Source: Rubrivivax sp. (GTDB taxonomy: Bacteria; Pseudomonadota; Gammaproteobacteria; Burkholderiales; Burkholderiaceae_C). From it: a DNA stretch of 64,000 nucleotides. Every line of letters begins with the position of its first letter. Position 1 is the stretch's first letter. The notes under the pieces were generated by a model, which saw only the letters and a list, made by a program, of their open reading frames with translations, made no database searches and had not been told where the DNA came from. Both the position numbers and the translations under genes were made by a program. Location of the stretch: assembly GCA_030653385.1 (NCBI GenBank), contig JAURZM010000032.1:158277-222276 (forward strand), written 5' to 3'. Below, piece by piece: positions 8,377 to 17,000 of the stretch.

Positions 8377-9228
8377 TCAACGCTTGCCCGCGATCAGCAC
8401 GTTGTGCAGGTCGCCGGCAAAAGCCTTGGTCTCGTCCATCACGGCCTTGTTGCGACGCAGCAGCCAGTTGTAGCCCATCACCGCCGGCACGGCCACGGCC
8501 AGCCCGATGGCGGTCATGATCAGCGCCTCGCCCACCGGGCCCGCCACCTTGTCGATCGAAGCCTGGCCGCTGATGCCGATCTTGACCAGCGCGTTGTAGA
8601 TGCCCCAGACAGTGCCGAACAGGCCCACGAACGGTGCGGTGGAACCCACCGTCGCCAGGATGGCCATGCCGCCCTGCAGCCGGTTGTTGATGCTGCCCAC
8701 GGCGCGGTCGACGGCCATGCTGATCCAGGTGTTTTTGTCGATCGCCTCGACCATCGTGCCTTCGTGATGGTCGCTGGCCTTGATGCTTTGCTGCGCGATG
8801 TAGTGGAAGGCTGAGCCTTCCTTCAGGGCACCGGCGCCGGCCTTCACCGAACTGGCCTTCCAGAACGACTCGGCCGACTCCTTGGCGCTTTTCAGCATCG
8901 AGCGCTGTTCGATCAGCTTGACGATGATGACGTACCAGCTGGCCATCGACATGATGACCAGGATGACCAGCGTCGAGTGGGCGACGGTGTCACCTTGGGT
9001 CCACAGGGCCTTCAGGCCATAGGGGTTGTCGACGGCTTCTTCAGTGATGACGGGTGTGGCTGGGGCGGCAGGCGCAGGTGCTGCCGCAGGCGGGGCTGCC
9101 GCCGGCTCGGACGCGGCCTGGGCAAAAGCCAGCATCGGTGTGCTGAGGGCCAGCACAAACCCCGCCAGCAAGGTGGCCAGCGACTTGGCAGCCCGCGAAC
9201 GGGCGGCGATGAATTGGTTCATAGACAT
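8377..9228 (-). CDS. exbB: ExbB/TolQ-family proton-channel protein
   Basis: The 283-residue product has an N-terminal signal-like helix ending in LAFAQ, then an Ala/Pro-rich periplasmic linker and three membrane segments: about 82-104, the TAPFVGLFGTVWGIYNAL region and the LIMTAIGLAVAVPAVMGYNW region. These last two form the proton channel with ExbD. A good ribosome-binding site (GGAG, five bases before ATG) supports the start. The cleavable N-terminal extension is typical of the longer ExbB type. It is the second gene of the tonB-exbB-exbD-exbD-TPR operon. Confidence 0.92.
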   Translation of the reverse strand: MSMNQFIAARSRAAKSLATLLAGFVLALSTPMLAFAQAASEPAAAPPAAAPAPAAPATPVITEEAVDNPYGLKALWTQGDTVAHSTLVILVIMSMASWYVIIVKLIEQRSMLKSAKESAESFWKASSVKAGAGALKEGSAFHYIAQQSIKASDHHEGTMVEAIDKNTWISMAVDRAVGSINNRLQGGMAILATVGSTAPFVGLFGTVWGIYNALVKIGISGQASIDKVAGPVGEALIMTAIGLAVAVPAVMGYNWLLRRNKAVMDETKAFAGDLHNVLIAGKR

Positions 9229-9287
9229 GTGGACTCCAAAGGGAACGGGTCGCGCGGCCCCTCAGCCGCGCTTGCGGGGGGACGTGA

Positions 9288-9983
9288 TCAGTTGTCGAGC
9301 TTCCAGTCGTAGATGATGCGACCGGTCAGTTTTTCGGGCTTGCCATCCAGCGTACCTGGCGTGCCTTTGCAATCCTTGACGGCTTGCACGGCCAGGCGGT
9401 CGAGCTGTTTGTGTTCCCGAGTGGGGCCTGAGGACTTCTCGACAGTGGCTTCGTTGATGACCCCGGTGATGTCCATCGTGTAGACGATGGTCGTGCTGCC
9501 GGTGGCCTCGGTGTTGCGTGCGGCGCGCGGATACTCCGGCCGTTCGCAGACATTGGCAAAGTCGATGCGTGGCGCCGTGCGGACCGGCTGCCGTGGTGGC
9601 GCCGGCGGCGCCGGCGGCGCAGCCGGAGCCGGGGGCGCAACGGGGGTCACAGTCACCGGCGGCGCAGGTGGCGGCACCACCTGCGTGGTCGTGATCGTCG
9701 GCGCCGGGTTCGGCGGCGGGTTCACCACCACCTCCGGAGGTGGCACGAAGGACGGCGGCGGCGGCGCGAACTTGGGCGGTGGCGGCAGATTCTCGGGCGG
9801 CGGCGGCGGCGGCGGCTTGGTCTCTTCGATGATCTTGGTTTCCAGCGGCCCCTTGATCACTTCGACCATGCGTTGTGCCATGCCGGTGACCATGGCCCAG
9901 GCTAGCAGCAGGTGCAGCGCCAGCACGACGCCAAAGCCCACCACGTGTTTGCCGGGCTTGCGTTGTTGTTCGGCGAAATCCAC
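9288..9983 (-). CDS. tonB: TonB-family energy transducer
   Basis: The 231-residue product has a short cytoplasmic start (VDFAEQQRKPGKHVVGFG), one membrane helix, a long proline-rich periplasmic spacer (PPPPPPENLPPPPKF and Pro/Ala/Val repeats) and a C-terminal TonB domain (about 150-231, CERPEYPRAARNTEATG). It couples ExbB/ExbD to outer-membrane receptors. GTG at 9983 was chosen because it has a strong ribosome-binding site (GGAGGA, four bases upstream) and gives the family's usual N-terminus. An ATG at 10073 would add 30 doubtful residues. The B12 receptor at 44376 is a possible client. Confidence 0.9.
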   Translation of the reverse strand: MDFAEQQRKPGKHVVGFGVVLALHLLLAWAMVTGMAQRMVEVIKGPLETKIIEETKPPPPPPPENLPPPPKFAPPPPSFVPPPEVVVNPPPNPAPTITTTQVVPPPAPPVTVTPVAPPAPAAPPAPPAPPRQPVRTAPRIDFANVCERPEYPRAARNTEATGSTTIVYTMDITGVINEATVEKSSGPTREHKQLDRLAVQAVKDCKGTPGTLDGKPEKLTGRIIYDWKLDN

Positions 9984-10258
9984 TCGATCCTCCAGCCAAG
10001 CCTGCACCTGTGTGATGCATCGCTCGGCGACTGTGCTGTTCACGGCCTTGTGAGCCGCCCCGGATGGACACATCCGAGGCGCGCGACTATATCGCGAAGC
10101 CTTGGGGGCCCGCCCCGGGCATCACCCTAGGCAATTCTGGTCCTGTCGGTACCCCGCCAGTAACTCTGACGTGGCAGGCAAGAAAGGGGCCAGACGTCGG
10201 GCTGTTGGCGACACGTCGCAGCGCCCGGACCCGGCTCCCACTCACCCGAGGGGGTACT
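9984..10258. other. Leader/promoter region of the tonB operon
   Basis: No gene is seen between tonB and miaA. On the minus strand a TATAGT hexamer (10086-10091, inside a near-palindrome GCGCGACTATATCGCG) is the best -10 candidate for the tonB operon and would give a leader of about 95 bases. No convincing -35 and no recognisable Fur box were found. Confidence 0.35.
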
Positions 10259-11227
10259 TCAAGGAAGGTGTGCACTGCTGGCCAGCGCCTTCAGTGTGCG
10301 CAATGCTTCAACTTGGGCCCCAGCCTGGTCGCAGGCGATCACCTGCCGCGATGAAATCGAACGTAACCAGGTCAGCTGCCGTTTGGCAAGTTGGCGTGTG
10401 GCGGCAAGGGCCGTCGCGCGAAAACTGCGCTGGGTGTCGTCAACCGTGCAGCCCGGTGTCGGGTTCTGCAGCGCCTGCCAGGCTTGCCGATAGCCCACGC
10501 AGCGCATGGACGGCAAGTCGGCGTGCAGGCCGGGCAGTTGTTGCAGCACACGCACTTCGTCCAGCAGGCCGGCGGCCAGCATGGCGTCGAAGCGCTGTTC
10601 GATGCGCCGGTGCAACCAGGCGCGTGATTCGGGCTCCAGCGACACCAGCGGCCAGTTGGCGGCTGGCGGCGCCGCGTGTTTGTCGTCGCCGTGCCACTGC
10701 GACAGCGTGCGACCGCTGATCTGCCAGACCTCGAGCGCACGCTGGATGCGCTGCCCGTCGGCCGGCGCCAGGCGCCGTGCCGTCGCCGGGTCGATGCGCG
10801 CCAACTCGGCGTGCAAAGCCGGCCAGCCCAGCTGCGCCGCACGGGCGTCGATGTCGGCCCGCACCTGGGCGTCGGCCGGTGGCATGGTGTGCAGGCCCTG
10901 GCGCAAGGCGTGGAAGTACATCATCGTGCCGCCCACCAGCACGGGCACACGGCCGCGAGCCTGGATCTGCGGCACCAGCGCCAGCGTGTCGGCTACGAAC
11001 TGCGCGGCCGAGTAGGTCTCGGTCGGCGCCAGGATGTCGATCAGGTGGTGCGGCACGGCGGCACGTTCAGCGGCGCTGGGCTTCGCGGTGCCGATGTCCA
11101 TGCCGCGGTAGACCAGGGCCGAGTCGACACTGATGATCTCGACCGGCAATTGCTGCGCCAGCAACATCGCCACGGCCGACTTGCCGCTGGCGGTGGGTCC
11201 GGCCAGGCACAGCGCAAGTGGTTTCAT
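10259..11227 (-). CDS. miaA: tRNA dimethylallyltransferase
   Basis: The 322-residue product has the MiaA P-loop GPTASGKS at 10-17, the [16 protein letters not shown] motif that contacts substrate and prenyl donor, and the [12 protein letters not shown] segment. The C-terminal [10 protein letters not shown] and [12 protein letters not shown] motifs bind tRNA. It transfers dimethylallyl from DMAPP to A37 of tRNAs that read UNN codons. Length is normal. It is followed 10 bp later by an MFS exporter on the same strand's upstream side. hfq, its usual partner in gammaproteobacteria, is absent here. Confidence 0.95.
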   Translation of the reverse strand: MKPLALCLAGPTASGKSAVAMLLAQQLPVEIISVDSALVYRGMDIGTAKPSAAERAAVPHHLIDILAPTETYSAAQFVADTLALVPQIQARGRVPVLVGGTMMYFHALRQGLHTMPPADAQVRADIDARAAQLGWPALHAELARIDPATARRLAPADGQRIQRALEVWQISGRTLSQWHGDDKHAAPPAANWPLVSLEPESRAWLHRRIEQRFDAMLAAGLLDEVRVLQQLPGLHADLPSMRCVGYRQAWQALQNPTPGCTVDDTQRSFRATALAATRQLAKRQLTWLRSISSRQVIACDQAGAQVEALRTLKALASSAHLP

Positions 11228-11237
11228 GGCCGCTGCT

Positions 11238-12428
11238 TCATCGCACCGCGCGCTGCACCAGCGTCCAGGCCACCAGGCAGGTGGCTGCCGACCAGAAGGC
11301 CAGGCCCAGCATCAAGGGCAACAAGGTGCCGTCCAGCGCCACGCCCAGCCAACGGCCGATGCCAAAGGCCACCAGCGCCAGCAGCAGGCCGGCCAGTGCC
11401 GACGCCGCGCCCGCTGCCGCCGGGAAGGGCCCGACCACACCGGCCTGGCCGCAGGGCTGGTGCAGGCCGTGGCCGAACAGGAACAGGCACTGCGGCACCA
11501 GCACGACCCAGGTCGCTTCCACACCCGCCAGCACCAGCGCCGCGCCCAATGCGCCACCGGCCAGCGTGAACCCGGCGCCGCGGGCCACGGTGCCGCGCAT
11601 GCCGTGGCGGCGGATCCAGCGCCTGCAGACGGCGGTGCCCGCGATGTAGGCCAGCGAGCCCACGGCCATGGCCAGGCCGTAGGCGGCTGGCGACAGGCCC
11701 AGCACGTCGATGTAGATGAACGACGAACCCGCCAGCAGCGTGAAGAGGCCGCCGTAGGTGCAGGCCACCAGCAGCGCCCAGGCGATGAACACCGGGTGGC
11801 GTGCAATGGCCCACCAGGTGGCCAGCAGCGGCCCGAAACGTGTCGCGGCCGGGTTGCGGCGCGCCAGGGTCTCAGGCAGCAAGGTGAGCACCCAAACCAG
11901 CGTCAGTGCGCCGACCAGCGCCACTGCGCTGAGCGACGCCCGCCAACCCCAGAACTTGGCCAGCAGGCCACCCATCAAGGGGCCGAGCAGTGCAATCACC
12001 CCCAGGCCGGTGAGCGCCAGTGCCATCACCTGCGCGCCTTGCACGGGTTCGTACAGGTCGCGCAGCACCGCGCGTGCGCAGACCACGGCAGCGGCCATCG
12101 CAGCACCCTGCAAGGCCCGCCAGACGATCAGTGTTTCGATGCTGGCGGCCAGCACACAGCCCACGCTGGCCACCAAGTACAGCGTGAGACCAGTCAGCAG
12201 CACCGGGCGGCGGCCGAAACGGTCGGCCACCGGGCCCCACACCATCTGCGCCAGGCCAAAGGACAGGATCAGCAGCGACATCGTCAGCTGCGCGCCGGCC
12301 ATGCTGGCGCCCAGCTCACGTGTCAGGTCGGGCAGCGCGGGCAGGTAGACGTCGGTCGTGACGGGCTGCAGCCCCAGCAGCAGGGCCAGCGACAGCGCGG
12401 CCAGCGTGTGCGAAACGACGCGCGTCAA
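11238..12428 (-). CDS. Bcr/CflA-type MFS drug exporter
   Basis: The 396-residue product has about 12 membrane segments and the Bcr/CflA hallmarks: [11 protein letters not shown] after helix 1 and the loop motif [14 protein letters not shown]. It is expected to export small drugs by proton antiport across the inner membrane. TTG at 12428 is the only sensible start, as it gives [19 protein letters not shown] directly before helix 1, and it overlaps the TGA of the upstream pseudouridine synthase (TTGA). Translation is therefore probably coupled. The next in-frame ATG would remove helix 1. Confidence 0.85.
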   Translation of the reverse strand: MTRVVSHTLAALSLALLLGLQPVTTDVYLPALPDLTRELGASMAGAQLTMSLLILSFGLAQMVWGPVADRFGRRPVLLTGLTLYLVASVGCVLAASIETLIVWRALQGAAMAAAVVCARAVLRDLYEPVQGAQVMALALTGLGVIALLGPLMGGLLAKFWGWRASLSAVALVGALTLVWVLTLLPETLARRNPAATRFGPLLATWWAIARHPVFIAWALLVACTYGGLFTLLAGSSFIYIDVLGLSPAAYGLAMAVGSLAYIAGTAVCRRWIRRHGMRGTVARGAGFTLAGGALGAALVLAGVEATWVVLVPQCLFLFGHGLHQPCGQAGVVGPFPAAAGAASALAGLLLALVAFGIGRWLGVALDGTLLPLMLGLAFWSAATCLVAWTLVQRAVR

Positions 12429-13528
12429 AACCGCTCGTCGTCGCGCAGGTAGCGCCACTGCCCGGGGGGCAGCTGGCCCAGCGGCACGCTGCCGATGCGC
12501 ACCCGCTTCAGGCCCAGCACCTGCAGGCCCACCTGTTCGCACATGCGGCGGATCTGCCGCTTGCGGCCTTCGCGCAGCACGAAGCGCAGTTGCTCTTCGT
12601 TCTGCCAGCTCACGGCGGCGGGGCGCAGCAGCACACCGTCCAGGCTCAGGCCGTGACGCAGCTGTTCCATGGCGGCTTCCGGCAATCGGCCTTCGCCGCT
12701 GTAGGCCACACGCACCAGGTATTCTTTTTCCACGCGCGTCTGGTCGCCGATCAGGCGCTTGGCGACACGGCCGTCCTGCGTGAAGACCAGCAGGCCGGTG
12801 GAGTCGATGTCCAGCCGCCCGGCCGGTGCCAGGTGCCGCAGGTGGCCGGGGTGGAAGTTGATGCCCGAGCTGTCGCCCGACCAGCGGTTGGCGGGGGTGA
12901 CCAGCGTGATGGCCGGCTCGTAACCGTCTTCGGCCTGGCCGCTGACGATGCCCATGGGCTTGTGCAGCAGCACGGTGACCTGCCGCGCCTGTTCTTCGCG
13001 GGCACGCGGGTCGATGTCGATCACCGCGTCGGGCGGCACACGCTGGCCCAGTTCGGCCATGCGGCCTTGCACCTTCACCCAGCCGGCGGCGATCCAGTCG
13101 TCGGCTTCGCGACGCGAGGCCAAGCCGCGTTCGGTGATGAGCTTGGACACACGCACACCGTCGGCCGAGGCCGGGCGCGGCGCGGCCGGCGCTGCGGGAC
13201 GTGCGGGGGCAGCGCGCTGCGGTGCCGGCACGACCCGCGGTGCCGGGGTGCTGGGTGGTGCGTTCCGGGGTGCGGCACGGGGCGCTGCGGGACGCTCATC
13301 GCGGCGGGGTGGCGGGCGGGTTTCACGGCGCGGCGCTTCGTCTCGCGGGGCGGGGGGCCTGGGCCGCGCCGCCGGTGCGGCTGGCGTGGCCGGCGGTACG
13401 TCACGTTCCGTGCTGCGGGTCTTGGCGCTGGGCGCTGGCCGGGGCGAGGTGACACCACGCACCCGCGGGCGGTGCGGGTCACGCGCCGGAGCGCTGGGTT
13501 TGATGCTGATCTTGGGACGTTCGGCCAT
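12425..13528 (-). CDS. RsuA/RluB/RluF-family rRNA pseudouridine synthase with long disordered N-terminus
   Basis: The 367-residue product has an S4 domain (about 124-170, VRVSKLITERGLASRREADD) and a pseudouridine synthase domain with the catalytic aspartate in GRLDIDSTG (237-245) and the late motif RKRQIRRMCE. The INFHPGHLRHLAPAGRLD and RQIRRMCE context is closest to RluF-type enzymes, which modify 23S rRNA, but RluB is not excluded. The first 120 residues are Arg/Pro/Ala-rich and surely disordered, likely an RNA-binding tail. Its stop overlaps the TTG start of the MFS gene. Confidence 0.85.
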   Translation of the reverse strand: MAERPKISIKPSAPARDPHRPRVRGVTSPRPAPSAKTRSTERDVPPATPAAPAARPRPPAPRDEAPRRETRPPPRRDERPAAPRAAPRNAPPSTPAPRVVPAPQRAAPARPAAPAAPRPASADGVRVSKLITERGLASRREADDWIAAGWVKVQGRMAELGQRVPPDAVIDIDPRAREEQARQVTVLLHKPMGIVSGQAEDGYEPAITLVTPANRWSGDSSGINFHPGHLRHLAPAGRLDIDSTGLLVFTQDGRVAKRLIGDQTRVEKEYLVRVAYSGEGRLPEAAMEQLRHGLSLDGVLLRPAAVSWQNEEQLRFVLREGRKRQIRRMCEQVGLQVLGLKRVRIGSVPLGQLPPGQWRYLRDDERF

Positions 13529-13601
13529 GACGCAATTGGAGCATGGCCCAGCGCAAGCGCAGGGCCATGTCAGAAAACGCTATCGTGTTCGACACCTGGA
13601 C

Positions 13602-14288
13602 ATGGAACCGAACGTGATGCGCAATGCCATCAAGCAGCTCTTGCTGAGCCTGGCCCTGATGTTCGGGCCCCAGCTGCAGGCCGCGCCGCTGGCGCCCCCG
13701 CTGCAAGCCGAACTCGATGCGGCGGTGCTTGACTATGAAGCCGGTCGCCACGTCCGCGCACGGCAAGCCTTCGAGTCCTTGTCCAAACGCGGTGTGCCGG
13801 CAGCCGACTACAACCTGGCGGTGATGCACCTGCGCGGTGAAGTGCCGCAAGCCAGCCCGCAACGCGCCAGCCAGTTGCTGACACGCGCTGCCAAGGCCGG
13901 TTTTGTCACCGCCCAGTTCATGCTGGCCCAGGCGCTGGACCGCGGCGAACTGGGTCCGCGCGACCTGAAGCTCGCCCACCAGTGGTATGAAGTGGCAGCC
14001 GAAGGCGGCAGCGTCGATGCCCAGGTGGCCATGGGCACCGCCCATTTCCTGGGGCGCGGCCTGGCCAAGGACCCGGCACGTGCCGTGCACTGGTTCCGCG
14101 AAGCGGCCAAGGGTGGCGACGTGGGTGCGATGTACCTGCTGGCGTCGATGTACGAACAGGGTGACGGTGTCGACCGTGACCTGCGGCTGGCGCGTTATTG
14201 GTACGGCGTGGCAGCGCACAACGGCGACGAAGCCGCGCCCTTCAAGCTGAAGGAACTGGACACCCGCCTGGCGGCGCCGAAGACCTGA
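13602..14288 (+). CDS. Periplasmic Sel1-repeat protein
   Basis: The 228-residue product has a signal peptide (MRNAIKQLLLSLALMFGPQL after a five-residue lead) and about four Sel1-like repeats in residues 55-215, each with the A-x-x-x-G and W(Y/F) pattern (LAHQWYEVAAEGGSVDAQ; AVHWFREAAKGGDVGA). Such solenoids mediate protein-protein contacts. No enzymatic residues are seen. The start is either ATG 13602 or ATG 13617. The gene stands alone, divergent from the pseudouridine synthase and convergent with the DUF493 gene. Confidence 0.8.
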   Translation: MEPNVMRNAIKQLLLSLALMFGPQLQAAPLAPPLQAELDAAVLDYEAGRHVRARQAFESLSKRGVPAADYNLAVMHLRGEVPQASPQRASQLLTRAAKAGFVTAQFMLAQALDRGELGPRDLKLAHQWYEVAAEGGSVDAQVAMGTAHFLGRGLAKDPARAVHWFREAAKGGDVGAMYLLASMYEQGDGVDRDLRLARYWYGVAAHNGDEAAPFKLKELDTRLAAPKT

Positions 14289-14309
14289 AAGCGCTGCAGG
14301 CGCGCCCGC

Positions 14310-14597
14310 CTACAGCACCACCTTCACCATCGGGTGCGAGCTCAGTGTGCGGTACAGCTCGTCGAGCTGTTCGCGGCTGGTGGCCGTGACGGTGATCGTC
14401 AGCCCCAGGTATTTGCCGCCCTTGCTGGCCCGGCGCTCGATCGTGTTGGCGTCGAATCCCGGGTCGAAAAACTGCGCCACCGCGACGATGGCCTCTTCGA
14501 AGCCGTCCACCTGTGCGCCCATCACTTTGATGGGGAAGGCGCTCGGGTACTCGATCAGGCTCTGCTCGGGGGGGATGTGCGCTGCCACGTCTGCCAC
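14310..14597 (-). CDS. DUF493 (YbeD-like) protein
   Basis: The product, about 95 residues, matches the DUF493/YbeD family: SLIEYPSAFPIKVMGAQ near the start and REQLDELYRTLSSHPMVKVV at the end. The fold is ferredoxin-like, related to ACT domains, with proposed allosteric roles; E. coli ybeD lies by lipB. The start is unsure: GTG 14597 (12 bases after the stop of the transaminase) or GTG 14588. In many betaproteobacteria lipB-lipA follow; here the next gene is an unrelated convergent one. Confidence 0.85.
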   Translation of the reverse strand: MADVAAHIPPEQSLIEYPSAFPIKVMGAQVDGFEEAIVAVAQFFDPGFDANTIERRASKGGKYLGLTITVTATSREQLDELYRTLSSHPMVKVVL

Positions 14598-14608
14598 CTG
14601 CAAGCCGC

Positions 14609-15475
14609 TCAGATCGACATCGTCGTCTTGGCGCGCTGGTAGGCCTCGTACAGGCGCGCATAGACCGGGCCGGGTTTGCCGCGCAGCGCACCGTGGCCGA
14701 CCTCTTCGCCGTCGATGTGCGTGACGGCCAGGATTTCCTTGGTGGCCGAACTCAGCATCACCTCGTCGGCGGCCCGCACGTCGGCTTCCGAGATGGGCCG
14801 CAGGTTGTAGGCGATGCCGGCGTCTTCGCACAGCTCGCGCAGCAACTCGACGCGGATGCCTTCCAGCACGTGGTCGCTTTTCGGCGGGCCCAGCAGCGCA
14901 CCCTCGTGCGCGATCCACACATTGCTGGCCGCCGCTTCGGTCAAGTGACCGTCGCGGAACATGATGGTTTCCAGCGCACCGTGGTCGGCCGACATCTGCC
15001 GCGCCAGCACATTGCCCAGCAGGCTGATGCTCTTGATGTCGCCGCGTTCCCAGCGGAAGTCGCGTGCGGTGGTGCAGCTCACGCCCTGGTGGCGCTGCTC
15101 GGGTGTGGCCGGCTTCAGCGGGTTGCACATCATGAACACCGTGGGCACCGGGTTGGCGGGCATCACGTGGTCACGCGGGGCCACGCCGCGCGTGACCTGG
15201 ATGTAGACCACCTGGTCTTCTTCAGGCCGTGCCGCCACCAGCTGCCGGCAGCGCGCCAGCCATTCTTCACGCGTGGCCGGCTGCGGCAGTCGCAGTTTGC
15301 CCAGGCTTCGGTTCAGGCGCGCCAGGTGTTCGTCGAAACGGAACAGCTTGCGGCCGTAGACCGGCACCACTTCGTAGACCCCGTCGCCGAAGATGAAACC
15401 GCGGTCGAGCACCGGGATGCGCGCTTCGGCCAGGGGCATGAAGTCGCCGTTCAAGAAGCAGAGGTTGTCGCTCAT
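14609..15475 (-). CDS. D-amino-acid transaminase (class IV PLP enzyme)
   Basis: The 288-residue product is a fold-type IV aminotransferase. The PLP lysine is K148 in the RGDIKSISLLGN motif, which is typical of D-alanine transaminases, rather than the branched-chain enzymes. The N-terminus LDRGFIFGDGVYEVVPVYGR also fits. It interconverts D-alanine and D-glutamate with their keto acids in the cytoplasm, feeding peptidoglycan synthesis or D-amino-acid use. ATG 15475 was chosen by family alignment. Neighbours are a D-aminoacylase and a DD-carboxypeptidase, consistent with D-amino-acid recycling. Confidence 0.9.
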   Translation of the reverse strand: MSDNLCFLNGDFMPLAEARIPVLDRGFIFGDGVYEVVPVYGRKLFRFDEHLARLNRSLGKLRLPQPATREEWLARCRQLVAARPEEDQVVYIQVTRGVAPRDHVMPANPVPTVFMMCNPLKPATPEQRHQGVSCTTARDFRWERGDIKSISLLGNVLARQMSADHGALETIMFRDGHLTEAAASNVWIAHEGALLGPPKSDHVLEGIRVELLRELCEDAGIAYNLRPISEADVRAADEVMLSSATKEILAVTHIDGEEVGHGALRGKPGPVYARLYEAYQRAKTTMSI

Positions 15476-15539
15476 CGCGGGTGCGCCAGGTGAAGGTGTG
15501 CGGGGATGCAGAACATGATGGCACAGGCCGCGCCGCGCT

Positions 15540-16964
15540 TCAGTTGACCCGCCGCAAGAGTTGGCCTGCATGGGCTGCCTGCACCTGGCCATGCTGCACC
15601 GCCAGCTGGCCGTTCAGCACCACGCTGTGGATGCCGCTGGGTGCCAGGTCGGGTTCGGCGTAGGTGGCGCGGTCCATCACCGTGGCCGGGTCGAAGACGG
15701 TCAGATCGGCCGCGTGCCCGGCTTGCACCAGGCCGCGGCCGGCCAGGCCAAACCGGCGTGCGGTGAGGCCGGTCATCTTGTGCACCGCGGTTTCCAGCTG
15801 CAGCACACCCCGCTGCCGGCTGTAGTGGCCCAGCACACGCGGAAAGGTGCCCCACAGCCTTGGGTGCTGCACACCCGGCGCCGGCAGGCCGTCGGAGCCG
15901 ATCATGGCCAGCGGGTGCGCCAGGATGCGGTCGACATCGTCGTCGCTCATCGCGAAGTAGATCGCACCCCCGGGCATCAGCTGCGCGGCCAGCGCGGTGG
16001 GGTCGATGCCCCGTTCGGCGGCCATCTGCCGCAAGGACCGGCCCGCGGCCTGCGGTTCCTTCTGCGACCAGGTGATCTGCACGTCGGTGCTGCTGGCCAC
16101 CCGTTCGGGCAGCAGCATGGTCGACGAGGCGGTGTAGGGGTAACAGTCCAGGCACACCGACTGCACCTGGGCTGCGGCTTCGATCAGCGCCAGCGTGCGT
16201 GCCGAGCCGCCGTGCTGCGCCAGGCCCATCAGCTTGTGGTGCGACAGCACCAGCGGCGTGTCCAGCGCACGGCCCACGGCCAGGGCTTCGCGCAAGGCGT
16301 CGTCGATGGCCGCCGCTTCGTCGCGGATGTGCATCGTGACGATGCCGCGGCCGCCGGCCAGCGGCTGCGCGACGTCGATCAGTTCCTGCGTCGTGGCCGC
16401 ACGTGCCGGCGGGTAGAACACGCCAGTGGACAGGCCGATGGCGCCGGCCTGCAGCGCTTCGGCCAGTGCGGCCTGCATGCGCTGCATTTCCTTGGCGTTC
16501 GCTGCGCGATCCAGATCGCTCATCGTGCCCACCCGCAAGGTGGTGTGGCCCACCAGCATGGCGGCATTGACCGCGGGCCCTGCAGCTTTCACGGCCTGCA
16601 CGTAGTCGGCAAAGCTGGCGTGGGTGAAGTGGCGTTGCAGGATGTCCAGCGGCGACGGTGCGTCTTCGCACACCAGCGGCGCCAGGCTGATGCCGCAGTT
16701 GCCGGTGATCACCGTGGTCACGCCCTGCAGCAGCTTGGGGTGGCGTTCAGGGTGTTCCAGCAGCAGCTGGTCGTCGTGGGTGTGGCTGTCGATGAAACCC
16801 GGCGCCACGATGTGGCCGCTGGCGTCGATGCGGCGGTGGGAAGCTGTCGATGACAAGTCTCCCACGGCCGCGATCAAACCACCCAGCACGCCGACATCGG
16901 CGCGCCAGCGGGGAGCGCCGCTGCCGTCGATTACTTCACCGCCGCTGATCACCAGGTCGAGCAT
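15540..16964 (-). CDS. N-acyl-D-amino-acid deacylase (D-aminoacylase), amidohydrolase family
   Basis: The 474-residue product belongs to the amidohydrolase superfamily. The metal-binding HTHDD follows the first barrel strand (APGFIDSHTHDDQLLL), and GNCGISLAP, SCHLDCYPY-like CLDCYPYTASS and the late MIGSDGLPAP motifs match D-aminoacylases. It removes the acyl group from N-acyl-D-amino acids; the preferred side chain is unknown. It lies between the D-amino-acid transaminase (64 bp) and the DD-carboxypeptidase, all on the minus strand, so the D-amino acid released could be transaminated by its neighbour. Confidence 0.88.
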   Translation of the reverse strand: MLDLVISGGEVIDGSGAPRWRADVGVLGGLIAAVGDLSSTASHRRIDASGHIVAPGFIDSHTHDDQLLLEHPERHPKLLQGVTTVITGNCGISLAPLVCEDAPSPLDILQRHFTHASFADYVQAVKAAGPAVNAAMLVGHTTLRVGTMSDLDRAANAKEMQRMQAALAEALQAGAIGLSTGVFYPPARAATTQELIDVAQPLAGGRGIVTMHIRDEAAAIDDALREALAVGRALDTPLVLSHHKLMGLAQHGGSARTLALIEAAAQVQSVCLDCYPYTASSTMLLPERVASSTDVQITWSQKEPQAAGRSLRQMAAERGIDPTALAAQLMPGGAIYFAMSDDDVDRILAHPLAMIGSDGLPAPGVQHPRLWGTFPRVLGHYSRQRGVLQLETAVHKMTGLTARRFGLAGRGLVQAGHAADLTVFDPATVMDRATYAEPDLAPSGIHSVVLNGQLAVQHGQVQAAHAGQLLRRVN

Positions 16965-17000
16965 GGGTTCAGCTTCGGCGTGTGCGGTTGAGAAGCGGCG

